Assembly (NCBI GenBank): GCA_030447415.1
Contig: JAUJOZ010000038.1
Coordinates: 1-43,755 of the forward strand
Direction of reading: 5' to 3'
Length of the DNA stretch: 43,755 bases
Source of the DNA: Thermomicrobiales bacterium
GTDB taxonomy: Bacteria; Chloroflexota; Chloroflexia; Thermomicrobiales; UBA6265
This document shows, in pieces, positions 18,639 to 27,791 of the stretch. The position numbers and the translations under genes are program-made. The stretch's first letter is position 1. The number at the start of each line of letters is the position of its first letter. The notes beneath the pieces were generated by a model, which did no database searches, was not told where the DNA came from, and was given only the letters and a program-made list of their open reading frames with translations.

Positions 18639-18807
18639 GCCGTGATCTGTGGTCGCGAACGCCTATCGCGCGGTGTGGTCGGCGATGCGGTCTCGTCCCC
18701 AGTCGCGCTAAACTTGAGGGTACCAGCCCCGTGTCGCCCCCCGGCTGCCCGCCGTGCCGACGGCGTGGAGTCGTTCGCCCGTCCTCGCTCCCCAGGAGAG
18801 CAGGCCC

Positions 18808-20709
18808 TTGATCGCCACCACCAACCTGGTCACCGTCGACGATTACCCGCGGCCGCAGCTCCGCCGCGCTGACTGGACGTGCCTCGACGGCCCGTGGCAG
18901 TTCGCACTCGACCCCGACGCAGAGTGCGCCGGACCGAGCGAGGTGCCGTGGAACGCCACGATCACCGTCCCTTTTGCCCCAGAAACCCCCGCCAGCGGGA
19001 TCGCTGAAACCGGCTACTTCATGGCCTGCTGGTACCGCCGGAGCATCGACGGCCCGCCGCCGGGTCCCGGGGAACGCCTCCTCCTCCATTTCGGCGCCGT
19101 CGACTACGCGGCGACGGTCTGGATCGACGATGCTCTCGCCACCCGGCACGAGGGGGGCTATACGCCCTTCACCGTCGACATCACCGACTTCCTGGCAGGC
19201 CCCGGACCGTACACTCTGACCGTGCGAGCGGAGGACGACCCGCACGACCTGGCAAAGCCGCGCGGCAAGCAGGATTGGCAGCCGGACCCTCACTCGATCT
19301 GGTACCCGCGCACGACCGGCATCTGGCAGACGGTCTGGCTGGAGCGCGTCCCGGCGACCCGCATCGGCACCATCCGCTGGAACTCCAACCTGGAAGCGTG
19401 GGACATCGGGCTCGAGGCGCTGCTGGACGGCCCGGAGGCGCGGCGCAATGGTCTGTGCCTTAGTGTCAGACTTCTGGTCGAGGACGAGATGGCCCCGGAC
19501 GGGCAACGGCTGCTGGCCGACGACACCTACGCCGTCGTCGCCGGAGAGGTCCACCGCCGCATTGCCCTCTCGGATCCGGGCATTGACGACTTCCGCAACG
19601 AGCTGCTCTGGCGCCCCGCCTCGCCGACCCTTATCCGGGCAGAGTTGCGGTTGTGGGCGGACGGCGACGAGCCCATCGACGTGGTGGAAAGCTACACCGC
19701 GCTGCGGGGCGTTGGCACCCAGGGTGACCGTTTCATCCTGAATGGGCGCACCTACCGCTTACGGATGGTCCTCGACCAGGGGTACTGGCCGGAGACCGGC
19801 CTCACGCCCCCGAGCACCGAGGCACTCCGCCGCGACGTGGAACTCGCCAAGGCAATGGGCTTCAACGGGGTACGAAAGCATCAGAAGATCGAGGACCCTC
19901 GCTACCTCGCCTGGGCCGACGCTCTCGGTCTCCTCGTCTGGCAGGAGATGCCAAGCGCCTACCGCTTCACCAAGCGCAGCGTCGAGCGCCTCGGGCGAGA
20001 GTGGGTCGCGGCGATCGACCGGGACGCCAGCCACCCTTGCATCGTTGCCTGGGTCCCGATCAACGAGTCATGGGGCGTGCCGGACCTGCCGAACAACCCT
20101 GCCCAGCGCAACTACGTCCAGGCGCTCTACCACCTGACCAAGACCCTGGACCCGACGCGTCCGGTGATCGGCAACGACGGCTGGGAAAGCACCGCCACCG
20201 ACATCGTCGGCATCCATGATTACGAGGAAGACCCGGAAAAGCTCGCTCGGCGCTACGGGAGCAGCGAGGAGATCCCGCAACTCTTCCGGCGTCAACGGCC
20301 CGAGGGGCGACTGCTTACCCTGGATGGGCACCCGCACGCCGGGCAACCGTTGATGCTGACGGAGTTCGGGGGCATCGCCTTCACCCGGCCCGAGGACCAG
20401 TACGAGACGTGGGGGTACTCCCGAAGCCACACCGCGGAGGAGTTCGCCGAACAGTACGCGACGCTGATGGGCATTGTGCGGGAGCTCCCGCTCCTCGCCG
20501 GTTTCTGCTACACCCAGTTCGCCGACTGTTACCAGGAGGCCAACGGCCTCCTCTACGCCGACCGCACCCCCAAGTTCCCGCTCGAGGCGATGAAGCAGGC
20601 CACGCGGGGTCCAGTGACGCGCCGGGAGGAGGACGAGGCGCACCAACTCGACGCCAGGCGGGCTAGGCGGACCGCGGCCGCGATCCAGCGCGTCAATACC
20701 AGCCGGTAG
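18808..20709 (+). CDS. Glycoside hydrolase family 2 (beta-galactosidase/beta-glucuronidase type)
   Basis: This retaining glycosidase of 633 residues has an N-terminal jelly-roll sugar-binding domain (WTCLDGPWQFALDPD, then GAVDYAATVWIDD and HEGGYTPFTVDIT), an immunoglobulin-like middle and a TIM-barrel. The acid/base is Glu420 in WVPINESWG and the likely nucleophile is Glu519 in MLTEFGG. It is much shorter than LacZ and close to beta-glucuronidase in size. Many GH2 enzymes of this size cleave glucuronides, galactosides or mannosides, so the substrate is open. I prefer the TTG at 18808 because AGGAGA lies just upstream; the frame is open from GTG 18754. No signal peptide is seen. Confidence 0.88.
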   Translation: MIATTNLVTVDDYPRPQLRRADWTCLDGPWQFALDPDAECAGPSEVPWNATITVPFAPETPASGIAETGYFMACWYRRSIDGPPPGPGERLLLHFGAVDYAATVWIDDALATRHEGGYTPFTVDITDFLAGPGPYTLTVRAEDDPHDLAKPRGKQDWQPDPHSIWYPRTTGIWQTVWLERVPATRIGTIRWNSNLEAWDIGLEALLDGPEARRNGLCLSVRLLVEDEMAPDGQRLLADDTYAVVAGEVHRRIALSDPGIDDFRNELLWRPASPTLIRAELRLWADGDEPIDVVESYTALRGVGTQGDRFILNGRTYRLRMVLDQGYWPETGLTPPSTEALRRDVELAKAMGFNGVRKHQKIEDPRYLAWADALGLLVWQEMPSAYRFTKRSVERLGREWVAAIDRDASHPCIVAWVPINESWGVPDLPNNPAQRNYVQALYHLTKTLDPTRPVIGNDGWESTATDIVGIHDYEEDPEKLARRYGSSEEIPQLFRRQRPEGRLLTLDGHPHAGQPLMLTEFGGIAFTRPEDQYETWGYSRSHTAEEFAEQYATLMGIVRELPLLAGFCYTQFADCYQEANGLLYADRTPKFPLEAMKQATRGPVTRREEDEAHQLDARRARRTAAAIQRVNTSR

Positions 20710-21035
20710 GTTAGGGCACGTCGAGGAGGGCGGCGGGGACGCGGGTCGCGCGGCCCCCGGCTTCCCGGTCGATGGCCGTTGGTTCCCGCCCTGGTTCGCC
20801 TCTGCGGGACGGTGGCCCCCGACTTGCGTGAGGACAGCCGGCCAGCGCCTGTGTGAAGGAGGCGCGGCGTCTGTTGGATCGCACTCGGACCGCTCAATTC
20901 GAGCCTGTTCGCCGTCCCCCCCAGGACAATCCCGCCCCGACCCCGTATCAGAGCGCGGACGACCACCGTCCACGGGCACCCGGCAGCGGCTGCTCGGTGA
21001 CTGCGCGTTTCGACCCTCGCAGGGGAGTATGCGTC
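20710..21035. other. Gap before the GH1–RmlD fusion gene
   Basis: The reading frame of the next gene stays open through the right half of this gap, but the codons before 21036 have no family-like content. I see no recognisable promoter or RNA element. AGGGGAG at 21021-21027 is the ribosome-binding site of the fusion gene. Confidence 0.45.
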
Positions 21036-23363
21036 TTGACCTCTAACCCGACCGCGCCACCACCGCTGGAGCTGTGGGGCGGCGTGGAATGCACGATCAA
21101 TCGCGTCGGTGACGCGTATTACGATCAATTCGAGCGCAACGGCCACGCAGACCGCCTCGACGACCTGGACCGGTTCGCCGATCTCGGCGTCCGAGCTTTG
21201 CGCTACTCCGTTCTCTGGGAACGGACGGCGCCAAACGGGGTCGAGCGCGCCGATTGGCACTGGGCCGACGAACGGATGGGCCGCCTGCGCGAGCTGCGCA
21301 TCCGCCCCATCGTCGGCTTGGTTCATCACGGGAGCGGACCGCGTCATACGAGTCTCGTCGACCCGGCATTCCCTGACGGTCTCGCCCGGTTTGCCCGCGC
21401 TGTCGCCGAGCGCTACCCGTGGGTCGAGGACTTCACCCCCGTCAACGAGCCCCTCACCACCGCGCGCTTCAGCGGGCTCTACGGACACTGGTATCCCCAC
21501 GGACGGGACGGGCTCACCTTTGCCCGCGCACTCGTGACGCAGTGCCGGGCGGTCGCGCTGGCGATGCAGGCCATCCGCGAGGTGACGCCCACCGCCCGCC
21601 TGATTCAGACGGAGGATCTGGGCAAGGTCTTCGCGACGCCGAAGCTGGCCTACCAGGCGACGTTCGAGAATGACCGTCGCTGGCTCTCCTTCGACCTCCT
21701 GTGCGGTCGCGTCGACCGCCACCACCCGATGTGGGAACACCTGCGCTGGCTTGGGATCGCGGAGGCGGAACTGACGCCGTTCCTGGAGGCTCCCTGCCCG
21801 CCGGACGTCTTTGGTGTCAACCACTACTTGACTAGTGAGCGGTTTCTCGACGAGCGCCTTGACCGCTACCCGGTCCACACTCACGGACGCAACAGCCGAC
21901 ATGCCTACGCCGATGTCGAAGCGGTGCGCGTCTTAGCCGACGGTTTGGCTGGTCCGGCAGCGCTGCTGCGGGAGACTTGGGAGCGCTACCGGCGGCCGAT
22001 CGCGGTGACCGAGGCGCACCTCGGCTGTACCCGCGAAGAGCAGCTCCGATGGCTCAAGCAAGTGTGGGACGGCGCCCAGCACCTGCGGAGTCAGGGTGCC
22101 GACGTGCGCGCCGTCACCGTCTGGTCGCTGCTTGGCGCCTACGACTGGGATTCCCTCCTCACCCGCTGGGATGGCCACTACGAACCCGGCGTCTTCGATC
22201 TGCGCGCGCCACGGCCGCGCCCAACTGCCCTCGCCCGGCTGGCCCGCGACCTCGCCGCCGGGCAGACACCCGACCACCCGGTCCTCGGCGTGCCCGGCTG
22301 GTGGATCCGGCCCGACCGCCTGCTCTACCCCCCGGTGGGCCGCGATCGACATGCCTCCCCGGCCGACACGCACGATGCGATCGCCGACGAGGACCAGCGG
22401 TCTCGTGGCCGGTCAGTGCCGCCGATTCTGATCACCGGCGCGGACGGAGCACTCGGCGACGCGTTCGCGCGCGTGTGCGACGGGCGCTGCATCCCCTACC
22501 GCCTCTTGGCGCACGAGGATCTGGAGGTCAAGGACTCGGCCTCGGTGGAGGCGGCGTTGATCGCGGACGAGCCGTGGGCCGTGATCGACGCTGGCGGTCC
22601 AGACCGGTTGACCACCGCCGCAACCGGGGCGGGGGCCGCACTCCGGACGTACGTGGACGGGCAGGAGGTCCTCGCCGCTGCCTGCGCGCGGCGCGGCATC
22701 CCATTCGTCACCTTCTCGTCGGCGGCCGTCTTCGACGGGAGCCACACGAGCCCGTACGTCGAAAGCGACCCGGTCGCGCCGCTCGATGCCCTCGGGCAGG
22801 CGGCGGCCGAGGCGGAGCGGCGCGTCCTCGCCGTCTATGCCGCCGCGCTCGTCGTCCGGACAGGCCCCTTGTTCGGTCCATGGGACGCCGCCAACATCGT
22901 GACCACGGCCTTGCGTGCCCTGGCGCACGGGGAACCATTCCCGACCGTCGACGACCGCGTCGCCTCCCCGACGTACATCCCGGACTTGGTCGACGCCTGC
23001 CTCGACTTACTCATCGACGGCGAGCGGGGGATCTGGCACCTGGCCAACCCCGGCGCGATCACGTTGGCTGACCTGATTCGACGCGCGGCCGAGCGGGCGG
23101 GATTGAATACCACGTCGGTGGTCGCCCGGCCAAGAGGCTTATCTCGCGCAGTAGCGTCGAACCGACCCAGCTGGGTGTTGGGCAGCGAGCGAGGGTGGCT
23201 GCTTCAATCCGTGGAGGACGCGCTGGACTGCTTCGGTCAGGAGCGTGACCCAGCGCTCACCGAGCGGCGACCGGTGACGGTGGCAACGGCGGACGGAGTG
23301 CCCCACGAGCCGACCCAGCTTGAGCTTTGGACTGCCGAGGACATCCTGCGCCAAGCCTCGTAG
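21036..23363 (+). CDS. Fusion of GH1-like glycosidase and RmlD-like sugar-nucleotide reductase
   Basis: The 775-residue protein joins two enzyme-like domains. Residues 1-430 resemble GH1: LELWGGVECTINRVGD, LRYSVLWERTAP, the acid/base motif TPVNEP with Glu138, VNHYLTSERF, and VTEAHLG with probable nucleophile Glu326. A linker of about 30 residues follows. Residues 460-700 form an RmlD-like Rossmann domain: PPILITGADGALGDAF, VTFSSAAVFDG, VVRTGPLFGPWD and WHLANPGAITLADLI. RmlD reduces dTDP-4-keto-6-deoxysugars; here the typical Tyr-x-x-x-Lys is not obvious after the SSAAVFDG segment, so activity is uncertain. TTG 21036 is chosen for its AGGGGAG site. A sugar-nucleotide or surface-glycan role fits the nearby glf. 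Confidence 0.8.
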   Translation: MTSNPTAPPPLELWGGVECTINRVGDAYYDQFERNGHADRLDDLDRFADLGVRALRYSVLWERTAPNGVERADWHWADERMGRLRELRIRPIVGLVHHGSGPRHTSLVDPAFPDGLARFARAVAERYPWVEDFTPVNEPLTTARFSGLYGHWYPHGRDGLTFARALVTQCRAVALAMQAIREVTPTARLIQTEDLGKVFATPKLAYQATFENDRRWLSFDLLCGRVDRHHPMWEHLRWLGIAEAELTPFLEAPCPPDVFGVNHYLTSERFLDERLDRYPVHTHGRNSRHAYADVEAVRVLADGLAGPAALLRETWERYRRPIAVTEAHLGCTREEQLRWLKQVWDGAQHLRSQGADVRAVTVWSLLGAYDWDSLLTRWDGHYEPGVFDLRAPRPRPTALARLARDLAAGQTPDHPVLGVPGWWIRPDRLLYPPVGRDRHASPADTHDAIADEDQRSRGRSVPPILITGADGALGDAFARVCDGRCIPYRLLAHEDLEVKDSASVEAALIADEPWAVIDAGGPDRLTTAATGAGAALRTYVDGQEVLAAACARRGIPFVTFSSAAVFDGSHTSPYVESDPVAPLDALGQAAAEAERRVLAVYAAALVVRTGPLFGPWDAANIVTTALRALAHGEPFPTVDDRVASPTYIPDLVDACLDLLIDGERGIWHLANPGAITLADLIRRAAERAGLNTTSVVARPRGLSRAVASNRPSWVLGSERGWLLQSVEDALDCFGQERDPALTERRPVTVATADGVPHEPTQLELWTAEDILRQAS

Positions 23364-23546
23364 GAACGGCGGCCGGTAACCCACCACCGGTGCCTATCCA
23401 CTACACCGCGTCCCGCCGAGCCGCCATGCGGTGCCGGCGTGACCTTTTGTCGCCCGCGAACGTCCTGGATAGCGAGCATGGTTGCAGGTGCTCGCAGGAG
23501 CTCGAGCGGGCGCCCGCCAAGCAATCGAGCCATCCGAGCGAGGGCG

Positions 23547-24134
23547 GTGGGCGAGCCGGCGGTGGCGACGACCGACGGGGATGACGCGGCGGCCGAGGCG
23601 GCGTTGGTGGCCCGGGCGCGGGTGGATCGGCGCGCATTCGCCCCGCTCTACGAGCGTTACCTCGATCCGGTCTACCGGTACTGTCACCGCCGCCTTGGAA
23701 ATCGCGAAGCCGCCGAGGACGCCACGAGCCTTGTCTTCGCCAAGGCGCTTACCGCCCTCCCCGCCTACCGCGACGGCTCGTTCGGTGGCTGGCTCTTCGC
23801 CATCGCGCACAACGTCGTCGCCGACGCCCACCGCCGGCGGCGGCCCGACCAGCCGCTGGAGGCAGTCGGCGACCCGCCGGACGCGGCGCCATCACCAGAG
23901 GACCTGGCCCTGGCAGCGGACGAGCGGCGGGCGATCCGTGCCCTCCTCGCGCGATTGCCCGAGGACCAGCGGCACGTCGTGGAGCTGCGCCTCGCCGGCC
24001 TCACCGGCGCCGAGATTGCCAGCGTTCTGGGGCGGAGCGTGGCGGCGGTGAAGATGCTCCAACTCAGGGCGATGACGCGGCTGCGGCGGGACCTGGGCGC
24101 AGTGACGCCCCGCGCCAAGGGAGACAGGCCATGA
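23547..24134 (+). CDS. ECF-type RNA polymerase sigma factor
   Basis: This protein of about 195 residues has region 2 (FAPLYERYLDPVYRYCHRRL, then EAAEDATSLVFAKAL and WLFAIAHNVVADAHRRRR) and region 4 (LPEDQRHVVELRLAGLTGAE, then GRSVAAVKMLQLRAMTRLRR). It would direct polymerase to promoters of a stress or envelope regulon. I chose GTG 23547 with GAGCGAGGG just upstream; GTG 23562 is also possible, and the frame stays open to 23439 without sigma-like content. Its ATGA overlap with the next gene indicates coupling to a membrane protein that probably controls it. Confidence 0.88.
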   Translation: MGEPAVATTDGDDAAAEAALVARARVDRRAFAPLYERYLDPVYRYCHRRLGNREAAEDATSLVFAKALTALPAYRDGSFGGWLFAIAHNVVADAHRRRRPDQPLEAVGDPPDAAPSPEDLALAADERRAIRALLARLPEDQRHVVELRLAGLTGAEIASVLGRSVAAVKMLQLRAMTRLRRDLGAVTPRAKGDRP

Positions 24135-24766
24135 CCTCGGATGATGCGGCAGCGGCGGAGGCTCTGAACCGCCGATGGGACGAGGTGGTCCGCGGCGGCG
24201 ACCTTGATCCGGTCCACCCGGGTGGCCTGCCGGGTGACCGATCGCGGCACGTACTGACGGACGGAGCGCTCGCGAATCAGGAGGCACTCGCCAGGGCGAT
24301 CCGGCGGCTCCACGCGCTGGACGACGCGCCACCGCCGGCACCGGCCTTCGCCGCGCGGCTGGGGCGCGAGCTGGGGATCGACCCCGCCGTCATTGCGCCA
24401 GAGGCCCCGACAGCGCCAGCGCGCGTCGGGCACGGCCGGCGGTTGGGGCTCATCGAAGCGGGGGGATGGTGGCCGGTGGCCGAGCTGGCCGCGGTGCTGG
24501 TCCTTGCGATCCTGGGCGGTCGCCTCCTCGGGGACGACATCGTCCCGTGGAGCACTGGCTCCTCACCCACCGTCGCCGCGGCTCCGGGACCGACGACGAC
24601 GGCCGCCGTACCTGTCGACCACGAGCGGTGCATGTGGGACGGGCCCCATCCCACCGTCGCCCCGAGTGGTGGCGCTACCGCCACGGCCGGGGCAACGCGT
24701 GCCGCGTCCCAGCCGACGCTGCGGTCACCGACGCTGCCGGCGGATGAGTGCGCTGAGTGGCCGTAG
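24131..24766 (+). CDS. Probable anti-sigma membrane protein, short C-terminus
   Basis: This 211-residue protein overlaps the sigma gene by ATGA. Its N-terminal half is cytoplasmic and helical (DGALANQEALARAIRRLHAL, then PPPAPAFAARLGRELG), a pattern seen in membrane regulators paired with ECF sigma factors in Chloroflexota. One membrane helix lies near residues 116-135 (VAELAAVLVLAILGGRLLG). Only about 75 Ala/Thr/Pro-rich residues follow outside the membrane. There is no zinc-finger H-x3-C-x2-C motif, so the anti-sigma role rests on position and topology. The C-terminus may have been cut short, since the DNA after the stop holds debris of another gene. Confidence 0.6.
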   Translation: MTSDDAAAAEALNRRWDEVVRGGDLDPVHPGGLPGDRSRHVLTDGALANQEALARAIRRLHALDDAPPPAPAFAARLGRELGIDPAVIAPEAPTAPARVGHGRRLGLIEAGGWWPVAELAAVLVLAILGGRLLGDDIVPWSTGSSPTVAAAPGPTTTAAVPVDHERCMWDGPHPTVAPSGGATATAGATRAASQPTLRSPTLPADECAEWP

Positions 24767-24794
24767 CCAACTGCACCAACGGTCGGGACGGGCT

Positions 24795-24965
24795 CTGGCG
24801 TGATGAAGCGGAGATTGCCCTCTAACAGTTCCTGCTGGGTCGCCATCGGTTGGAAGAGGAGCGAGCCGTCCCGCGCCGACGATCGTGCACATAGCCAAGC
24901 GGATGTCGTTGATCATCTCGCCGAGCTGAGCGATCGCGTCTCAGCGAGGCGTCGTGCTGACTCCT
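24795..24965 (-). pseudogene. Fragment of a pyridoxamine-phosphate-oxidase-like general stress protein
   Basis: On the minus strand one frame gives AIAQLGEMINDIRLAMCTIV, and another frame continues with DGSLLFQPMATQQELLEGN and LRFIT. Together these match the N-terminal half of the general stress protein 26 / split-barrel FMN-binding family. A frameshift lies between the two pieces (about 24870-24890), a TGA interrupts the frame just before the first piece, and the C-terminal half is absent. It is therefore a remnant. The remaining DNA between 24767 and 25039 shows no other gene. Confidence 0.55.
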
Positions 24966-25039
24966 CGCGGCTGCTCGTCTCATCGTCGGCGGTGGCGCCG
25001 GGCGCCGCGGTGCGCTCTCCGCGATCTCCGGGCCGCGGC

Positions 25040-25471
25040 TCAGACGCCTTCGTCGCCAGCCATCTCCTGAGTCGTCGAGGCGGTTGCTTCCCCTTGCATC
25101 TGGCGACCGAGGTTAACGGAGTCGAAGAAGGCGCGGAAGCGTGTGATCTTGCCGCCGTCGATCTCGAGGATGCTGACGCCGTCGTACCGAAACGAATCGC
25201 CGTCGATGTCGGTTCCCTCAGTCTTCCATTCCAACGCGGCGCGATCGTCGGCGGCGATGATGTTGCGAAAGGTCGAGTGGACCTCTCGGAAGGCGCCGCG
25301 GTAGCGTGACCAGAAGTCGCGCGCGCCCTCCGGTCCGTGGTAAAGCCGGGGAGTAACGACGTTGCTCACCTCGCAGCCATCGGCGAAGGTCGCAACGATG
25401 GCGTCGAGGTCGCGATCCCGCTCCAACCGGTGCAGTCCCTCGATAAAGCTCCTGGCTAGCTGTTCGCTCAT
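25040..25471 (-). CDS. SnoaL-like / NTF2-fold protein
   Basis: This 143-residue protein has the NTF2-like cone fold pattern: SFIEGLHRLERDRDLDAIVA, FADGCEVSN, GPEGARDFWSRYRGAF, STFRNIIAADDRAALEWKTE and GVSILEIDGGKITRFRAFFD. Such proteins act as small-molecule isomerases or cyclases, or only bind ligands, so no reaction can be assigned. The ATG at 25471 has GGAGG about ten bases upstream; the frame is open a further 17 codons. It lies alone on the minus strand between the sigma region and an ABC exporter. Confidence 0.8.
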   Translation of the reverse strand: MSEQLARSFIEGLHRLERDRDLDAIVATFADGCEVSNVVTPRLYHGPEGARDFWSRYRGAFREVHSTFRNIIAADDRAALEWKTEGTDIDGDSFRYDGVSILEIDGGKITRFRAFFDSVNLGRQMQGEATASTTQEMAGDEGV

Positions 25472-25678
25472 CCGCCCGCATCCTCCTTCGTGTCCCCGGT
25501 CGGCCTCCGCCGTCGCTTCCACCGACGGGGAGCAAGGCTCGTACCAGCCGGCGCCGATCGGAGCGCCACGGACGCCGGGCGTGATCGATACTACCGAGCC
25601 GAAGCGTGGACATCATGCGTTGCCGGGATGCCTAAACGGTTCGGCGGCCGGTGAAACAAGGCTCTGGCGGGAACGGCG

Positions 25679-26533
25679 GTGGATGTCTCATCCCCGATGG
25701 TCGAAGTCACGGATCTTCGCAAACGCTACGGCGAGGTGCGGGCCGTCGACGGCATCACCTTTGCCGTCGCTGCGGGTGAGGTCTTTGGCCTGCTCGGGCA
25801 CAATGGCGCCGGAAAGACGACCACGATCCGCATGCTCACGGGCCGCACGCGCCCGACGGCCGGGCAGGCTCGGGTGGCCGGCCTCGACGTGGCGGCCGAG
25901 CGCGAGCGGGTCAAGCCGCTGATCAACCTGGTCTTCGAGGATCAGAACCTCTACGAACGGCTCAGCGGACGCGACAACCTGCGGCTCTTCGCCGAGCTGT
26001 ACGGCGCGCCGGCGCGGTGCGTGGACGAGTTGCTCGATCAGGTCGACCTCGGCGGCGCGGCAAAGCGCAAGGTCAAGACCTACTCGACGGGGATGCGGCA
26101 GCGGTTGCTGGTCGCGCGCGCCCTCGTCAACCGGCCGCGCGTTCTCTTCCTCGACGAGCCGACCCGCGGACTGGACCCAACCTCGGCGCGCGACCTGCGC
26201 CAGTTGCTCTCCCGCCTCAGCCGGGAAGGGACGACGGTCTTCCTGAGCACCCACGACATGGACGAGGCCGACGAGCTGTGTCACCGCGTTGCCTTCCTGA
26301 GCCAGGGCAAGATCGTAGCGCTGGACCGCCCGCGCGAGCTGAAGCTGCGCTATGGCCAGCGCACGGCGGTCGTGCTGCTGCGAGACCGGTCCGAGCACAC
26401 CCTCCGGCTCGATGGCCTGGCCGACGCCGCCCGCCTCGCCGGCTGGATGGCCGACGGCGCGGTGCTATCGATCCACTCGCAGGAAGGGACGCTGGAGGAC
26501 GTCTTCATCGAACTGGCGGGACGACCGTTGTAA
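25679..26533 (+). CDS. ABC exporter ATP-binding protein
   Basis: This 284-residue ATPase has Walker A GHNGAGKTTT, signature YSTGMRQRL, Walker B VLFLDEPTRGLDP and switch histidine STHDMDEADELCHRV. The C-terminal tail (AGWMADGAVLSIHSQEGTLEDVFIELAGR) is typical of ATPases that pair with ABC-2-type permeases, such as drug or Na+ exporters. It starts at GTG 25679 or ATG 25697. The permease gene follows after a 175-base gap that holds a palindromic element, an unusual separation for partner genes. If the permease is truncated by its TGA, this exporter may be inactive. Confidence 0.9.
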   Translation: MDVSSPMVEVTDLRKRYGEVRAVDGITFAVAAGEVFGLLGHNGAGKTTTIRMLTGRTRPTAGQARVAGLDVAAERERVKPLINLVFEDQNLYERLSGRDNLRLFAELYGAPARCVDELLDQVDLGGAAKRKVKTYSTGMRQRLLVARALVNRPRVLFLDEPTRGLDPTSARDLRQLLSRLSREGTTVFLSTHDMDEADELCHRVAFLSQGKIVALDRPRELKLRYGQRTAVVLLRDRSEHTLRLDGLADAARLAGWMADGAVLSIHSQEGTLEDVFIELAGRPL

Positions 26534-26660
26534 GGGTGAGCGCACACACCGGGTAGAGGCGATGCATGGGGCGCGGTCCTGTCCACCGTGACGCGCCGGT
26601 GGCATTACGTGGACGGACGGCGGTGTGCGGCCAAGGCGCCCGCTCGCGGTCGGGCTGCGA

Positions 26661-26676
26661 GCGACGCATGCGTCGC
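26661..26676. repeat. REP-like palindrome between exporter genes
   Basis: GCGACGCATGCGTCGC is a perfect 16-base palindrome, followed by CCCCTAC. It resembles the short GTAGG...CGC hairpins often scattered between genes in Chloroflexota genomes. A second element with a similar GTAGG...CTAC frame lies at 31119-31144. It separates the exporter ATPase from its permease and could affect message stability between them. Confidence 0.45.
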
Positions 26677-26708
26677 CCCTACATCCGCCCTCTTCCTCAG
26701 GAGCGCAG

Positions 26709-27791
26709 ATGCATCCCAGGATGATCCTGACCATCTTTCGTAAGGACATCGTGGACGCGATCCGCGATTCCCGGGTTCTGGTGGCGCTGCTGGTGCCGCT
26801 CGGCATCGGCATCTTCTATAACCTGACCTTCGACGACGAGGAGCGACCGAGCGCGACGGTTGCGTACGTGAGTCCGGACGAGTCGCGGCTGCCAGCCACG
26901 CTGCGGGAGATCGCCGCCGGGGCGGCAAACGTGCAGCTGCAGCGGGTGAACAACGCGGACGAGGTGGAGCGGCTGGTACACGGCGACGATGCGGACCTCG
27001 GCCTCGTGCTACCGGCCGGATTCGACGCGGCGGTGACAAGCGGCGACGCTCCGACGCTGCGGGTCATCCGACCGGCAACGCCGGCCCTCGGCCGAGACTA
27101 CGTCGCCACCGCGCTGGAGCCGGCGCTGCAACGGCTGGCGGGGCAGCGGCCGCCGGCCGTCCTCCAGATTGACCAGCTGGCGGAAGACGATTCCGTGGCC
27201 ATCGAGCGGCTGGGACTACGGCGGTGGGCCGTGCTCTGCTCGGTGATCTTCCTGATCGCCATGATCAGCATGCTCGCCGTGCCGGTGATCCTGGCCGAAG
27301 AAGCCGAGCGGAAGACGCTCGATGCACTGACGATGATCGCCGGTTATGTCGATGTCGTCACCGCCAAGGCGCTGGTCGGCCTCTGCTACGTGCTGCTCGC
27401 GGTGCCGCTCCTCTTGGGGCTGACGCAGCTGGCGCCCGAGGACTTGGCGACCTTCGCGGCGATGATGCTATTGACGAGCGCGACGCTGATCGGCTTCGGG
27501 TTGCTGCTCGGCGGGCTGTTCTGTAGCGCCAACCAACTCAACACTTGATCCGGAGTGCTGCTGCTGCCGGTGCTGGCCCCGGTGTTCATGGTCGGCCTGC
27601 CTGTCCCCGACCTGATTGACGTCCTCCTGACGCTGATCCCGACGAGCCAGGCGACGCGGCTGGCGATGAACGGGCTGATGATGGGCGAGGCGCTCTTCCC
27701 TGATGCGTGGCTCTCGTTCCTCGTCATCGCTGCCTGGGGCGCCGTTGCCTACGCGCTCCTGCTGTGGCGGCTGTCGCGGCGGGAGGCGTAG
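26709..27791 (+). pseudogene. ABC-2-type permease interrupted by one in-frame TGA
   Basis: Read through, the frame gives a 360-residue permease: one N-terminal helix (LVALLVPLGIGIFYN), a large extracytoplasmic domain, then about five membrane helices from AVLCSVIFLIAMISMLAVPV onward, as in the NatB-type ABC-2 family. TGA at 27546-27548 interrupts the sequence between SANQLNT and SGVLLLPVLAP, inside the membrane domain; Trp would suit the position. The downstream 80 codons remain entirely family-like with two more helices, so the break is either very recent, a sequence error, or tolerated by readthrough. An AGGAGCG ribosome-binding site supports ATG 26709. Terminated at the TGA, it would be 279 residues. 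Confidence 0.75.
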
